A DNA stretch of 64,000 nt from Corbicula japonica (GCA_038501625.1 JAZAYU010000010.1:4734912-4798911); one strand, 5' to 3'. Positions 35,854 through 48,250 are shown, counted from the first letter of the stretch. The notes: generated from the letters alone by a model not told the origin. Numbers and translations: made by a program.

Positions 35854-35966
35854 CACGACCAGAGTGCTTCAAACAAATGGTAGTAAGCAAAGCAATGCTT
35901 TTTGGTTCCCTTAATTACTGCAACTCTTACTGGTGGAGGAAACCCCAAGGTGACCCTCGTCTCTCG

Positions 35967-36312
35967 CAAGCAAATGGACTCCTACTGGGCAAGCAAATAG
36001 ACTCGTATTAAGCAAGCGCATGGACTTGTATTGAGAAAGCACAATGACTGATATTAAGTAAGCACATGGACTCGTATTGAGGAAGCACATTGACTTGAAT
36101 TAAGGAAGCAGATGGGCTCGTATTGAGCAAGAACATGGACTCGTATTGAGCAAACGCAGACTCGTATTGAGCAAGCACATGGACTCGTATTGAGCAAGCA
36201 GATGGGCTCGTATTGAGCAAGCACATGGACTCGTATTGAGCAAGCAGATGGGCTCGTATTGAGCGAGCACATGGACTCGTATTGAGAAAGCAGATGGGCT
36301 CGTATTGAGCCA
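35967..36312. repeat. 23-bp minisatellite, array 1
   Basis: Unit GCAAGCACATGGACTCGTAT + TGA with an alternating GCAGATGGGCTCGTATTGA variant, roughly 13-15 copies. Because 23 is not a multiple of 3, one frame cycles through all phases; the absence of stop codons on the minus strand makes two overlapping repetitive frames that are not evidence of a gene. Confidence 0.9.
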
Positions 36313-36335
36313 GCGGACGCGCAGCCGATCAATGA

Positions 36336-36594
36336 ATTAAGTGTAATAATGTGTGTTCAGGGTGGTATTATGTGGTTATTTTTTCCTAAGCGGTTACCTG
36401 ATAAGTTGGACACATTCCGTGGAGTTGTTGTGACATAAAGTGCTATATTAAACTGACTAAAAAATTTACCACTTAATGATGGACAGTCCATAAGTTTTGG
36501 ACTGTAAAACTGCGCATACGATCAAGGCATTAAGTGTAATAATGTGTGTTCAGGATGGTATTATGTGGTTATTTTTTCCTAAGCGGTTACCTGA
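36336..36594. repeat. 66-bp direct repeat between minisatellite arrays
   Basis: ATTAAGTGTAATAATGTGTG...CCTAAGCGGTTACCTGA occurs at 36336-36401 and 36529-36594 with one visible substitution (GGGTGG versus GGATGG), 193 bp apart. Confidence 0.9.
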
Positions 36595-36639
36595 CATATA
36601 CCACCTAAGTCGAAGAACCACCTTATCCTCAAATGTGAG

Positions 36640-36970
36640 TACACATAGACTCGCATTTAGCAAGAACATGGATTCGTATTGAGCTAGCAGATTGTCTCGT
36701 ATTGAGCCAGCAGATGGACTCGTATTGAGAAAGCACGTGGACTCATATTGAGCAAACAGACGGACTGTATTTATCAAGGACATGGTCTCGTGATTATAAA
36801 AAAGCACGTATTTGTCAAGCATATGGACTCGTTTAAATCGAGCCCAGACTTGTGTTTACCAGGCACCGAATTTATAATTATCAATAACATGGACGCATCT
36901 TTATCATTTACACAGGAACTCGTATTAATAATACGCAAGGACTCGTATTTATCAAGCACAATATCTTATA
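36640..36970. repeat. 23-bp minisatellite, array 2 (diverged)
   Basis: Continues the ATGGACTCGTATTGAGCAAG motif with increasing divergence up to about 36970. Confidence 0.7.
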
Positions 36971-37061
36971 ATTATCTTTAAAAGGCAGGGTCTCATTTAA
37001 AACGAGCTCAGGTACTCTTATTGGGAACTGGGGATAATATTTGTCAATCACAATAATATGA

Positions 37062-37203
37062 TGTTGTTAATCAAGTGAATTCTTATTGGACTTGTTATTG
37101 GGCCAAGGGTAGTCAAATTAGCCCGAGGCCGAAGGCTGAGGGCTAATGTGACTGCCCGAGGCCCAATAACAAGGCCAATAGGAATTCACTTGATTAATGA
37201 CAA
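37062..37203. mobile_element. Hairpin MITE, about 140 bp
   Basis: Arms TTAATCAAGTGAATTC / GAATTCACTTGATTAA and TTGTTATTGGGCC / GGCCCAATAACAA around a GC-rich loop (GCCCGAGGCCGAAGGCTGAG). Confidence 0.8.
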
Positions 37204-37432
37204 TTTAATAAATTAACAGAATAACAAGTGACAGGAAATTGTCACAAAACCAGGTTTTCATAATACAGACTGATGGCTGAGCGCAAATGTTTTTTAAAGT
37301 CACTAGATATACATAATGTGAAAAAGAAACAAAGTTTTGTAATAACAGAGTATTATCCCTTTTATATATACTTAAATAAGGAGACGCAAAATTGCTAACG
37401 AACGGATGGACGGACGACCAGGGACATAACAT

Positions 37433-38548
37433 TATACATTGACATGAGGGCCAATAGCCCTCAATCGCTCACCTGATTCTAAGATACATGAAATGAAAGG
37501 TAGAACAGAATAGTATAATTGAAGTATAGTACAGTACAGTATCAATATTCCAAGTTTGGAGTCTTGAAGCCAAAGCAAAATCAAGTTATTAAGATGAAAC
37601 TGAATTTCTATTTTTAACAACAGTAACCTTTTCCTTGATCACAGACACCTGGGTAGCAACCTCAAGCTGCCTCTTGATATAAGCTTCCCATACACTAAGT
37701 GTGGAGTCAATAAGCCAAAGCAATCTCAAGTAATTTAGTGGAAAATGAATTTCTATTTTTAGCAGCAGTGACCTTGACCTTGATCACAGACACCTGGGAA
37801 GCAAACTCAAGCTGCCTTTTGATATAAGCTACCCATACATCAAGTTTGGAGTCAATGGGCCAAACCAAACTCAAGTAATTAAGCAGAAACTGAATTTCAA
37901 TTTTGTAGCAACAGTGACCTTGCATTCATTACAGACATGTGGGTAGCAATTCCAAGCTGCCTCTTGATATAAGCTACCCATACACCAAGTTTGGAGTCAA
38001 TATGCCTGGCAACATCAAGTTATTAAGTGGAAACTGAATTTCTATTTTTAACAACAGTGACAATGACCTTGATCACAGACATCTGGGTAGCAATCCCAAG
38101 CTGCATCTTGATATTAGCTACCCATACATTAAGTTTGGAGTCAATAGGCCAAAGCAAACTCAAGTAATTTAGTGGAAAATGAATTTCTATTTTAAGCAAC
38201 AGTGACCTTGACCTTGATCACAGACACCTGGGAAGCAAACTCAAGCTGCCTTTTGATATAAGCTACCCATACATCAAGTTTGGAGTCAATAGGCAAAAGC
38301 AAACACAAGTAATTGAGCAGAGACTTAATTTCTATTTTAAGCAGCAGTGACCTTGACCTTGACCCATAGGTCAAATCCCGATAATATGCATCAGGGCACT
38401 TAATTACAATACTTCTGTGAAAGTTCAGCTAAGAAATGTAGGACGAGTTGCGCACACAAGAAATTGTTTACGCCCGCCCATCTGCCCGTCCGCCCGCCGA
38501 TGTACCCCAATCTAATAACCAGGATTTTTCCTTCGGAAAACATGGTTA
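37433..38548. mobile_element. 145-bp-period repeat element, copy 1
   Basis: Starts with a small hairpin (TGAGGGCCAATAGCCCTCA), followed by five to six 143-147 bp monomers, each with AAGTTTGGAGTCAATAGGCC and CAGTGACCTTGACCTTGA. It ends with a C/G-rich CGCCCGCCC...CCGTCCGCCCGCCG tract and a terminal hairpin TAACC.GGATTTTTCCTTCGG... at 38516-38548. No protein coded. Class uncertain; the 3' hairpin recalls Helitron-like elements. Confidence 0.65.
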
Positions 38549-39119
38549 AAAACATACATTCATATGAAAACTAAACTGGACAAATATGAGAATAGCTGGG
38601 AAAATATGAGTTAGTTAATTAATAAGAATGACTATGGGATTCATATTTATCAAGTACAGGCACAAATATTTATCAAGTGAAATTAGAATAACTCTGGGAA
38701 CAGGGACACGGTATATATCAAGAAAAATAAAACTTTATAATAATCATTGTTTACTTCATGTGATCATGTTTCTTAACAAATATCTTGCATCTAATTGAAA
38801 TCTATACAACAACAAGTCTGCGCTAACAGCAAATGATAAATATATACAGGTATGCAACACAAAATCTGTACCTACAGAATATATAACACACAATGCAGGT
38901 ATTTTAAAGACATTCAATGTTTGGTGATGCAATCATATAATGCAAGTCATTCATACAAATTATGCTTGTTGGAAAAGGGTAAGTTTTGTTGTTTTATGTC
39001 CCTATTAAATTTGTAAGCAGTTTAAACAAGCAGAAATATAAACTTTAGCAAGAAACAATAATTGAAATCATAATATTTTAGTACTTTAATAAATAAAAAT
39101 GTATCTACAAGTCTATTTT

Positions 39120-39265
39120 TCCATTGGTTCCAGTCTTACTGTAAAGTGTGATAAATCTCTGGAACCAGTCTATTATCTAGCCTGACAAATCTTTAAAACC
39201 AGTCTATTATCAGGTGTGATTAATCCATGAAAACAGTCTATTACCTCCTGGAACTAGTCTCGTAT
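39120..39265. repeat. About 45-bp tandem repeat, 3-4 copies
   Basis: GGAACCAGTCTATTATC and TGTGATAAATC-type motifs recur. Confidence 0.7.
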
Positions 39266-39290
39266 TAAGTCTGATAAATCCCTAATTATT

Positions 39291-40007
39291 CAGGCCTGCC
39301 AAAACTTTTTCATTAAAAATCCGGAGATTTTGTCTGAATATGTCAATGATGACGACGATGACAATGATGATGTTTTTGTTGTGTTTGTTTTAATTTCTTG
39401 CTGCTGCTATGAGTGTGACTAAACGCAAATGATGATAAAGATGATAATGATGTTGTTTTAATGTCTTGTTGCTCTTATAACTGTGATCGTGACTGAACAA
39501 AAATGATGATAATGAAATTTTTCTTATATTTATTTTATAACTTTTATAAATGTTGCCGATTTTGTTAGCAATGGTTAAAATATTGTTTAAAAATGTCTTT
39601 TGTCTTTTTATACCAGTCATTTTTCAAATTTCTGTTAAACCTGTGAAGACCTCTTTTTTGACAACATTATAATGAAAATGCAATGAAAATAAATGAAGGC
39701 AGGTGTAACATCGAAGCCCGTGTTTAGTTTATGACACGCGGTTATTGTATAGTTGTGCCAAAGGCACTTAAGCAGCATGTCACTGTCACTGACCACGTCC
39801 TCGTTATCTCGTAATAAACAGGAAATGTGCGACTGCAGTAAAATAACTAAAAGTATTAAGTTCATTGCACAACTTTAAATAAGATTATATTAATCTTTCT
39901 TTTGCAATTTCATATACATCCGGAGATTATGACTATAAATCCGGAGATCCGGAGAAGTAACTAAAATCCTGAGATTTCGGATAAAGTCCGGAAATTTGGC
40001 AGGCCTG
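39291..40007. mobile_element. 717-bp TIR element with CAGGCCTG ends
   Basis: Ends CAGGCCTGCCAAAA...  and ...TTTGGCAGGCCTG are inverted; subterminal ATCCGGAGATTT-type motifs occur at both ends (four or more at the right). ATTATT immediately flanks both sides (39285-39290 and 40008-40013), consistent with a target duplication of at least 6 bp. No transposase frame. Superfamily not certain. Confidence 0.75.
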
Positions 40008-40269
40008 ATTATTGCAGCAGTAACAACTTCTAATAGTTGGAATTTGCCACTGCCACTACAAGTGAATTTTGTATCGTTTCTGTTTTTAATAAAACTTTTC
40101 TGATAGATATCTGTTCATGGTTTACTGATAATCAAATAAAGTAGATGCCTGTAGGCAACAGGTCAAGTCGCTTTCACACAACCTTTAAACACTAAATGTG
40201 ATCTCAACCTTCAGGATGGGAATTTAGAACCAGTGCAAGACACACCATCTCATTCAGGTGAACATTCAT

Positions 40270-40555
40270 GTCAAGTATAAAGAAGCTTGCTCAATGCATG
40301 TTAAAGTTATGAGCCTGACAAGCTTTCACGCACGTGACTTTTGACCACCTTGGTTTTGCCTTGACCTTTGAGATGGGAACCTGAGGTTTGCAGTTGACAT
40401 TCCACTAAATTTAAGTAAATGCAAATTATCAACAAATGCTCGATGCATGTGAAAGTTTTGGGCTTGACAAAATGGCCTTTGACCCCTAAGTGCGACCTTG
40501 ACCTTTGAGATAGGAACCTGAGGTTTGTGCACTTATGCACATACACCGTACCCCC
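40270..40555. repeat. About 138-bp tandem repeat, 2 copies
   Basis: TTGACCTTTGAGATGGGAAC followed by CTGAGGTTTG recurs 138 bp later. Contains the same TGACCTT-type motif as the 145-bp arrays. Confidence 0.75.
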
Positions 40556-41176
40556 GATGTGAAAACTAAGTCAAGCTCAATGCAAGCAGGCTCAACAAAA
40601 AGTGTCTAATTCAAATCATAGTAATATATTTCTGTATAAAAATTAATTATTTTTTTAAATGTATGCTTTTATTTGTATGCATTATCATTAGGTCCATTAT
40701 TGTATCAGAGGGGGTAGGAGAGAAGGGGGTTATGGGTATATCCAGGAAGAATTCTATTATACACCAAGATAAATATTCCCAGAATCAATCTATTGTCATG
40801 TATGATAAAAGTTCAAGAAAATCGTAAGGTAGCAACTGGCAAGCTCAATAATAGATTCAATGCCTTGTATAGTATTTTTTGTTACAAATTACAAGTTCCA
40901 AATTATTTTCAACATTTGCATCAGGAAATAGAGGTGTTAAAATATATCTTTCAAAATTTCTAATACTTCTACATACTTGTATATACTTGACTCAATAAGA
41001 CAAGTGTTGTTTGTTAAACTGAAACTTTGAATCAAAACCAAGTGACTGACCTAGATCACTACATCAAAACTGAAAATAAATCAACAACAATATTATATAT
41101 AAGCTTATCACTTTATCATAGAAAAGTTACATGTTTTTAATACTGAAAATGCAGCGAAGTGTTTTCTTTGTAAACC

Positions 41177-41390
41177 CTTCACTCCACATATACTGGTTTT
41201 ATGTGATAATCCAGATCGGCCATTACATCCATGCCATCTGATCTGAATCTACACTGGCCGCTTCTTGGTCGGAAATAACCTAACGAAACTAAAAGCGATC
41301 ACTATCAGACAGCAAGGATGTGCCAGCTGATCTGTATGTATACTGTTCACCCATGCAATATAGGTGTATCTATGGAGTAAATAGTTAAAG
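41177..41390. mobile_element. TTAA MITE family P, copy at 41.2 kb
   Basis: Diverged copy: CCCTTCACTCCA at the left and TGGAGTAAATAGTTAA at the right, with two internal arms carrying ATCAGATGGCA-type palindromes. Confidence 0.7.
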
Positions 41391-41594
41391 ACAGCTAATC
41401 TGAATTTCTGCCATAACAACAATTCACCAAGGCAAAATTTGAAGACTAATTGCTCACTGATGCATATAAGTTTTTAGCAACTGGACAAACAGTCAGATGC
41501 TTTGTGCAAAAAAAACATTAGATATTTGGTTTTAAAATGATGTTTTGTTTATGTGTTCTACCTAATATTAGAATCCATGGAAGACATATATACA

Positions 41595-42862
41595 GTGTGA
41601 GGTAAAACTGTCACATTATCATTGTTGCAATAAATGGACAAAACTGTCAAATTATCATTGGTGCACTGCCAGGTCAAAACTTTCATATTATGATTGGTGC
41701 ACTGTGAGGTCAAAACTGTCACATCATCATTGATGCAATAAGTGGTCAAAACTGTCAAATTATGATTGGTGCACTGTGAGGTAAAAACTGTCAAATTATG
41801 ACTGGTGCACTGTAAGGTAAAAACTGTCACATTATCATTGGTGCAACAAATGGTCAAAACTATCAAATTGTAATTGGTGCACTGTGAAGTCAAAGCTGCC
41901 ACATTATCATTGGTGCACTAAATGATCAATACTGTCAAATAATTATTGGTGCACTAAATAGTCAAAACTGTCACATAAATCTTGGTGCACTGAATGGTCA
42001 CAACAGTTACTGTCACATTATCATTTGTGCATTGTGAGGTCAAAACTGTCAAATAATTAAAGGTGTTCTGTGAGGTCAAAACTGTCACATTATTATTGGT
42101 GCGCTAAGTGTTCAAAACTGTCACATTGTCACTAGTGTTCTGTGAGGTCAAAACTTTCACATTATTATTGGTGCGCTAAGTGTTCAAAACTGTCAAATTG
42201 TCACTAGTGTTCTGTGAGGTCAAAACTTTCACATTATTATTTGTGCACTGTGAAGTAAAATTTGTCAAATTTTAAGTGGTGCATTGAATGGTCAAAATCA
42301 CATTATCATTGGTGCACTGGATGGCAAAACTGTCACATTATCATTGGGGTATAATGTGAGGGCAAAACTTGGTGTATTGAGTGGTCAAAACTGTCACATT
42401 ATCATCGGGGTACAATGTGAGGGCAAAACTTGGTGTATTGAGTGGTCAAAACTGTCACATTATCATTGGTGCACCAAATGGTCATAATTGTCAAATTATC
42501 ATTGTTGCACTTAATAGTCAAACCTGTCAGATAAACGTTGGTGCACTGAATGGTCAAAACTGTCACATTATCATTTGTGCATTGTGAGGTCAAAACTGTC
42601 AAATGATTAAAGGTGTTCTGTGAGGTCAAAACTGTCAGATAAACATTGGTGCACCAAATGGTCAAAACTGTCACATTATCATTTATGCATTGTGAGGTCA
42701 CAACTGTCACATTATTACTGGTGTTCTGGTGTCATATTATTAGTGGTTCATGGAATGGTCAAAACTGTAACATTATCATTGGTGAACTAAATGGTCAAAA
42801 CTGTCATTGAACTGAATGGTCAAAACTGTCACATTATCATTGGTGCAATAGAGTTTAAAACC
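41595..42862. repeat. 36-bp minisatellite, about 35 copies
   Basis: Unit GGTCAAAACTGTCACATTAT + CATTGGTGCACTGTGA. The unit length is a multiple of three, so stop-free frames with a 12-residue period appear on both strands; they contain no signal of selection that I can see and I do not call them genes. Confidence 0.92.
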
Positions 42863-43634
42863 TTTTAAGTGTAGACCCAGACTATAATAAAGAGTAAACA
42901 TTGGTTGCAATAATGGGTAAAACATACTTTTGGAAGTTTTTTTATTTGTTTATACTTATGTCCTTTGGATAACACAAAAAGTGTAGAACCAAGCCATCTG
43001 ATTTGGATGTACATTATTCTCTTTTTTAATTGTTGGGTATTTGTGACCGAATGTCGACCAGTGTAGATCCAAATAAAATGTCATGGATGTGCTGGCTGAC
43101 CATGATCTCCACAGCTTGCACATGAGATAAAACCCATATTATATGGAATAAAGGATAAATGATTGAGCAGTAATTAAATGTATCAAATATTTTTTCTTTA
43201 AATCACTATTTTGATTGCCAGGTTATGAAGTAATGCTGATTATAAAATAAGCAACTGCTTGTTTAACCTCTTGACCAACAAATGTGTCAAACATTGTGTG
43301 AGAACTTGACAGCTTTTGTCTGTTGATGGCTAAACAAGTGTTAAACATTAGTGTTACATAACATGATGAAAACAAAATATAAAATTTCAACTGCTGTACT
43401 TACGACATGAGGGAATTTTGAGTACAAGATGACGTTTTTGCATACTCTTAAATAAGTCTCATGTGATAACCCTTGGAATAATATGAGATGCCAATTTTAA
43501 ATACGTCAAAGTAATGTTATTTCATTTAATTTGACAGACACAAATTTTCAAAAAATGGCCCCAAACAACATTTTTTGTGGGGTATTAATTTGCACATTAT
43601 ATAATTCTCATGAAAAAGGCATTTAAATGGTTAA

Positions 43635-43836
43635 CCCTTACTCCATATACACACTTTTATTGCATGGGCAAACAGTCTAGATCCAATTAACAGGCTCATC
43701 CATCTGATGAGGATCTACACTTTTCACTTTTAGATCCATTAGGTTATTTCTTACCAAGAAGCGACGCCCAGTGTCATCTGATTTGGAACTACACTGGTCG
43801 CAACAGTGTAAAAATGCGTATATATAGAGTAAAGGG
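43635..43836. mobile_element. TTAA MITE family P
   Basis: Flanked by TTAA (43631-43634 and 43837-43840). Ends CCCTTACTCCATA and TATAGAGTAAAGGG. Confidence 0.85.
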
Positions 43837-44289
43837 TTAACTCTGGCTGGGCTTTTATTTCGCAAAATATATGGATATAAAACATGCTCAAAACAAAATG
43901 ATACCACAGTAATGCAAATTCAATTACAAATATTTGTTCATGAAAATAAAAAGTTAACAGTCTTGAGTAAATCCATATTGTGAAGTTTTCAAGAAGCTTT
44001 ACAAACAGTTGTATCATAAATGTAAATGCAAAATATCTGACAATGTTCGTAACACTTTTTTTGTTACATTGGTCTCAAACCTAATAAACATTATGTCGCA
44101 TGTAACATGAGTAAACACAGTACAAAAATAAATTCTTATCAAAGTACACAAATATCCTTTAAATTTATGTGTGTAAATACAAACAATCATATTTCATAAT
44201 CCTCTATTGAGGAGTCTTTAAATATTTCACCTTTGACCCCTTTCTCCATGGTTATTCCTTAAAAACATATAAGCAACAATTGCAGACCG

Positions 44290-44379
44290 GGATCAGCCTG
44301 CACCAGTCGCCATTTCAGCCAATCAGATGCTTGAGATTTGAGACTGGTTTCCATGCTCAGTTTTATAACCTTGAGCACT
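44290..44379. mobile_element. M1 MITE right half
   Basis: GTCGCCATTTCAGCCAATCA followed by GATGCTTGAGATTTGAGACT, ending TTATAACCTTGAGCAC. The left half is replaced by a scrap of family P (GGGATCAGCCTGCAC). Confidence 0.7.
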
Positions 44380-44544
44380 GTACAGTGTTCATCAATGGAA
44401 TAACAGCCATACCCCATGACGTACATTGTTAAAATTAAAAAAAAACTAAAGCAAGCTGGCATTTTTGTGATTATTGCATGCAAACATTCATGCATTTTAA
44501 GGAGAATTATAAATGAATCCAATAAAACTGCCTACCAAACATTT

Positions 44545-44880
44545 TCATAGTCCGACATTTCTTATCTGAATCTGAAATTATGTTTGGCTGACAGTCTGCC
44601 AAACTTTACCAGATTTCATTGGCTCATGGTCTGGCATTATGTACGAGATATTTTCAATGGCTGACAGTCTGCAAATCTTTACCAGACAATTTCATTGGCT
44701 AATGGTCTGGCATTTTTTTTCATTTAAATTAGTGGCAGTCTACCAATCAGTACCAGACATTTTCATTGGCTAAATGCTAATCTATTACCGACATTGTTAC
44801 AGGCTGATGGTTTGCCATCCATAACAGATATTTTAATTGGCTGACAGTCTTTAAATCTGATCCTGGTGAGTTAATTACAA
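44545..44880. repeat. About 36-bp tandem repeat
   Basis: TTACCAGACATTTTCATTGG + CTGACAGTCTGCC-like units, about eight diverged copies. Confidence 0.75.
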
Positions 44881-45485
44881 AACGTCTAAATTTGTTTAAA
44901 AAATTTATATTTGCTTACAGTTTCACAGATTTTTTTATGTTGCTTTCCCTTTATAACATGATGTTCTAGATTTCATATTTTGACCAAATGCTACCTAACA
45001 CCAAAAGAGCTGGCAAAAAATTTAAACAAAATCCTGAACTTAAATCTCTGTACAAAAGTCACTTAATTTCTTACATTTTATTCAAAATTTATGTATAAAC
45101 TGGTGGGTTGCGATTATTTAGATCATAATAACATGAATAAAGACAAATAAATTTGTCAGCAGAAGGGAAACAATAAAGTATAAACGTAATTTGTAATTAC
45201 ATTTAAATTGCACAATTGCACAATTACTGAATTAAAGTCATAAGGAAATCTTTGAAAAAAGGATTTTTAATACATGTATTATAGAGAAATAAAGATTGAA
45301 ACCACACTCAATTATGATAAAAACAGGAATAATTTGTGTTAAAACATACTGTAAAGATGTAACATTTAAGGGGCTATCATGATTTTTTTTTCAAAATTAA
45401 GTACTTGCATATATTTTGGTGTTTTCTTATAAAAATACTGGTAGAGTCTATTTGTATCAATAAAATTGATGCATATATCTTAACA

Positions 45486-45602
45486 CTTAATCCATGGAAA
45501 GGCTGTTATCTTGAGCAACCTAATGTGAAGATATAAATCAGACATCTGGATCTACAATGGTCACCCACGAGATAAACAGCTTACCTCTGGGGTAAAGGGT
45601 TA
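45486..45602. mobile_element. TTAA MITE family P, internally deleted
   Basis: Begins AACACTTAATCCATGG and ends GGGGTAAAGGGTTAA, with a single internal arm (CATCTGGATCTACAATGGTC). Confidence 0.65.
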
Positions 45603-45808
45603 AAGGTGACCTTGTAATATACTATGACTCAAATCATTACTTATTATTGTTATTGTTATTATACACACAAACATGTAATGTCTCCTGCTTTGTGAAATAA
45701 TCATTTACTTCACAAGGCAAACAAGCTTTACATACTTGATTGTTGAGTCCTATCACTGACCAATGCAAAGAATATAATTATTCTAATTTGCTCATTGTTG
45801 GCATCTGG

Positions 45809-45890
45809 GCTGAAGTCGCCATTTCAGCCAATCAGACTGTTGGGATTGGAGACTGGTTTCCATGCTCAGTTTTATAACCTTGGGCAATGA
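45809..45890. mobile_element. M1 MITE right half
   Basis: AGTCGCCATTTCAGCCAATC through AGTTTTATAACCTTGGGCA. Confidence 0.7.
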
Positions 45891-46841
45891 TGTACATATC
45901 AAAATAGAATATTCCAAGTCCTGTCAGTTGGCAAAACTATGCCCTGATTGTTTTATTCAGTTTCTTATGAACTGACTTTCAATGTTTCAGAGAAACTGCA
46001 GCTAACAAAAACACAAAAATGATTTGCCCAAATTCATGTATTGTCTGTTATTAACATGATTTTCCCAAAACAGGCTCATCTGTATGCAATTTTTATTTGA
46101 AAATATCCTCATTTTATAATCAGACTTCTTCAATGTCTTCACATTGTTGCAGAGTTCATCAGAAGTCCTCATTTTGTAAGGAGATTTGTGTATATGTCCT
46201 CATTTGCATGTATTTCAGTCTATAATTCATATCATCTTTACATTTGTTCATGAAAAATGCTAATCATAAAACTATGGTGCTTAATCAACAAATGGTGCAT
46301 TTTTACATAAATTTATTTACATAATCCCTTTACTCCATAATAGATGTCTATTAACAGGAGCGATTTGTTTATCTATGGAGTACACGTAAAGGGTTATATA
46401 GCACTATCCTAGAGCAAAGAACACATGTATATTAACAATATTTACTAACTGGGAAAAGTAACTATGCATTACTTAAACACTGCTGAGCATATATTTGTTC
46501 GTTTGTGATCAGTTTAGACCTATATCAGCCTGTGCATATCCATTGCAAGACCAGGGACTACACCCCTATTGGTTAATAATTTTATAATACAAGTTTTCAA
46601 AAGACTCCCGTATAAACAATGAAAAGACTGGATCAAAATAACAGGAAGACCCATAATTTAATTCCACAGAGTTCAACTAATGTTAACATACTGGTTATCA
46701 ATTGCGATAATTCTGATATTTAATGAAATATGTATTTTTTACCCTAACAGACACTGAATCTTTTAATCTCTTCATGGACATAAGTGTTCTGATAATATAC
46801 ATGTATCAAATTAATACATGTAAAAAATAACACAATTTTAA

Positions 46842-47211
46842 CCATTTACTCTTTAGATACAGCTTATATCCTACGTGAAACAAGTATAGAAGCTGATCAG
46901 CCTGCACATCCATGCAGCAGGGATCTCACTGGAGGGAGACTTGGGAGAAGTCTTCTCCAAAAAGTGACCAGCCTTATCCCTTCTTTGAGCTTTGGGAGAA
47001 GTCACTTTGTATAGACAATATAGCAAAAGAAAGCTGTTGACTGCAAACTTCTCCATAATTCAGGTTCCAGACATTTCACTTATTGGTCAGCTAATGAATC
47101 CAAAAGGAGCAGTGTAAATCCTATCAGAGTGCATAGATGTGAAGAATGATCCAGATCTACACTGGTTGCACAATGGTATACACAAATATTAAATATATCT
47201 ATGAAGTACAG
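46842..47211. mobile_element. TTAA MITE family P with internal insertion
   Basis: TTAACCATTTACTC at left and TACAGGGTTAA at right. About 150 bp of unrelated sequence containing repeated GGGAGAAGTC blocks interrupts the first arm. Confidence 0.65.
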
Positions 47212-48003
47212 GGTTAAGCAATGCACAGTTATATTTTCTGTTAGTAACTAAACAAGCGAACAAATTCTGTAATTTTAATGTACCAGTATTTTCTTGTATA
47301 TAAGTCATAAATGGTAGAGCTGGATTAAAACAATACTTTGAAACGGAGGGAAGTTGTCAAATCAGATATGAACGTGCTGAAATACAAGTGCATCAACATT
47401 CCATCTTCCTTGAATTTCTTTACTTCTGGGTATTTCATACCTCAAATAGACCCAATTTCCTATTTTAAAGTCACACACTTTCACCCACAACTACACATCC
47501 TCCAGTTAACTACACTGGAATAGATCCAGATCAACCTGCACAGTCTGATAAACATCTACTATGCTCCCTTCTTGGTCAGAAATGATGGAAAGCACACTCT
47601 ATAATGTTCCCAAAGGTCTGATTTTGGCCTCAAAATACAATACTGTTTTAGTTTTGACCTACCTGTATAATAGCCAATTTAATAATAATGATTTCTTAAA
47701 TGTTAATAGTGTTCATTTATTTATGTTGGCCCAAAACATTCAAAGAGACCAAAACCACTTAATCTACATGTTATATTTTTAAATATTTGATAAAGATGTT
47801 ACAAGTACCTGAAGTTTTAACGATGAATTACACATATTATGTTGATGACTGAATCATGTTTATCATGTAAAACTAGTGTAAAAAGTAGCAACATAAAAAA
47901 TAATACTTTATAAGAAATTTAGACTATTTGGACCCTTCATGATCATATCTATGATCCAACACGAGATGTAAATCCACTCTTTCTATCAGATATTTATTAT
48001 TAA

Positions 48004-48237
48004 CCCTTTCCTGTACAGACACACCTTTATTGCTAGGGCGAACAGTTTAGATCCAGATCAGCTGGCACATCCGTGCCATCTGATCAGGATCTAAACTGTT
48101 CGCTTTTTGATTCATTATCTTATTTCTGACCAAAATGCGACCAGTGCAGATCCTGATCAGACGGCACGGATGTGCCGGCTGATCTGGATCTACACTGGTC
48201 GCACATGAGTAAAAATGCAAATCTATAAAGGAAAGGG
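48004..48237. mobile_element. TTAA MITE family P, well preserved
   Basis: Flanked by TTAA at 48000-48003 and 48238-48241. Ends CCCTTTCCT...AGGAAAGGG. Two internal arms, each itself palindromic: AGATCCAGATCAGCTGGCAC with GTGCCATCTGATCAGGATCT, then the inverted partner arm. No coding. Confidence 0.92.
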
Positions 48238-48250
48238 TTAACACACTTAA

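Noticed and set aside
36008..36332. Overlapping repetitive minus-strand frames of 72-92 codons
   Set aside because: Produced by the 23-bp minisatellite, open in two frames at once, which selection on a protein would not cause.
37433..38374. Several 60-76 codon minus-strand frames with NxxLxxLxxPIDSKL-like repeats
   Set aside because: They repeat with the 145-bp monomers and are repeat-derived.
41558..42710. Repetitive frames of 67-114 codons on both strands
   Set aside because: 36-bp minisatellite with a unit divisible by three; open frames are expected.
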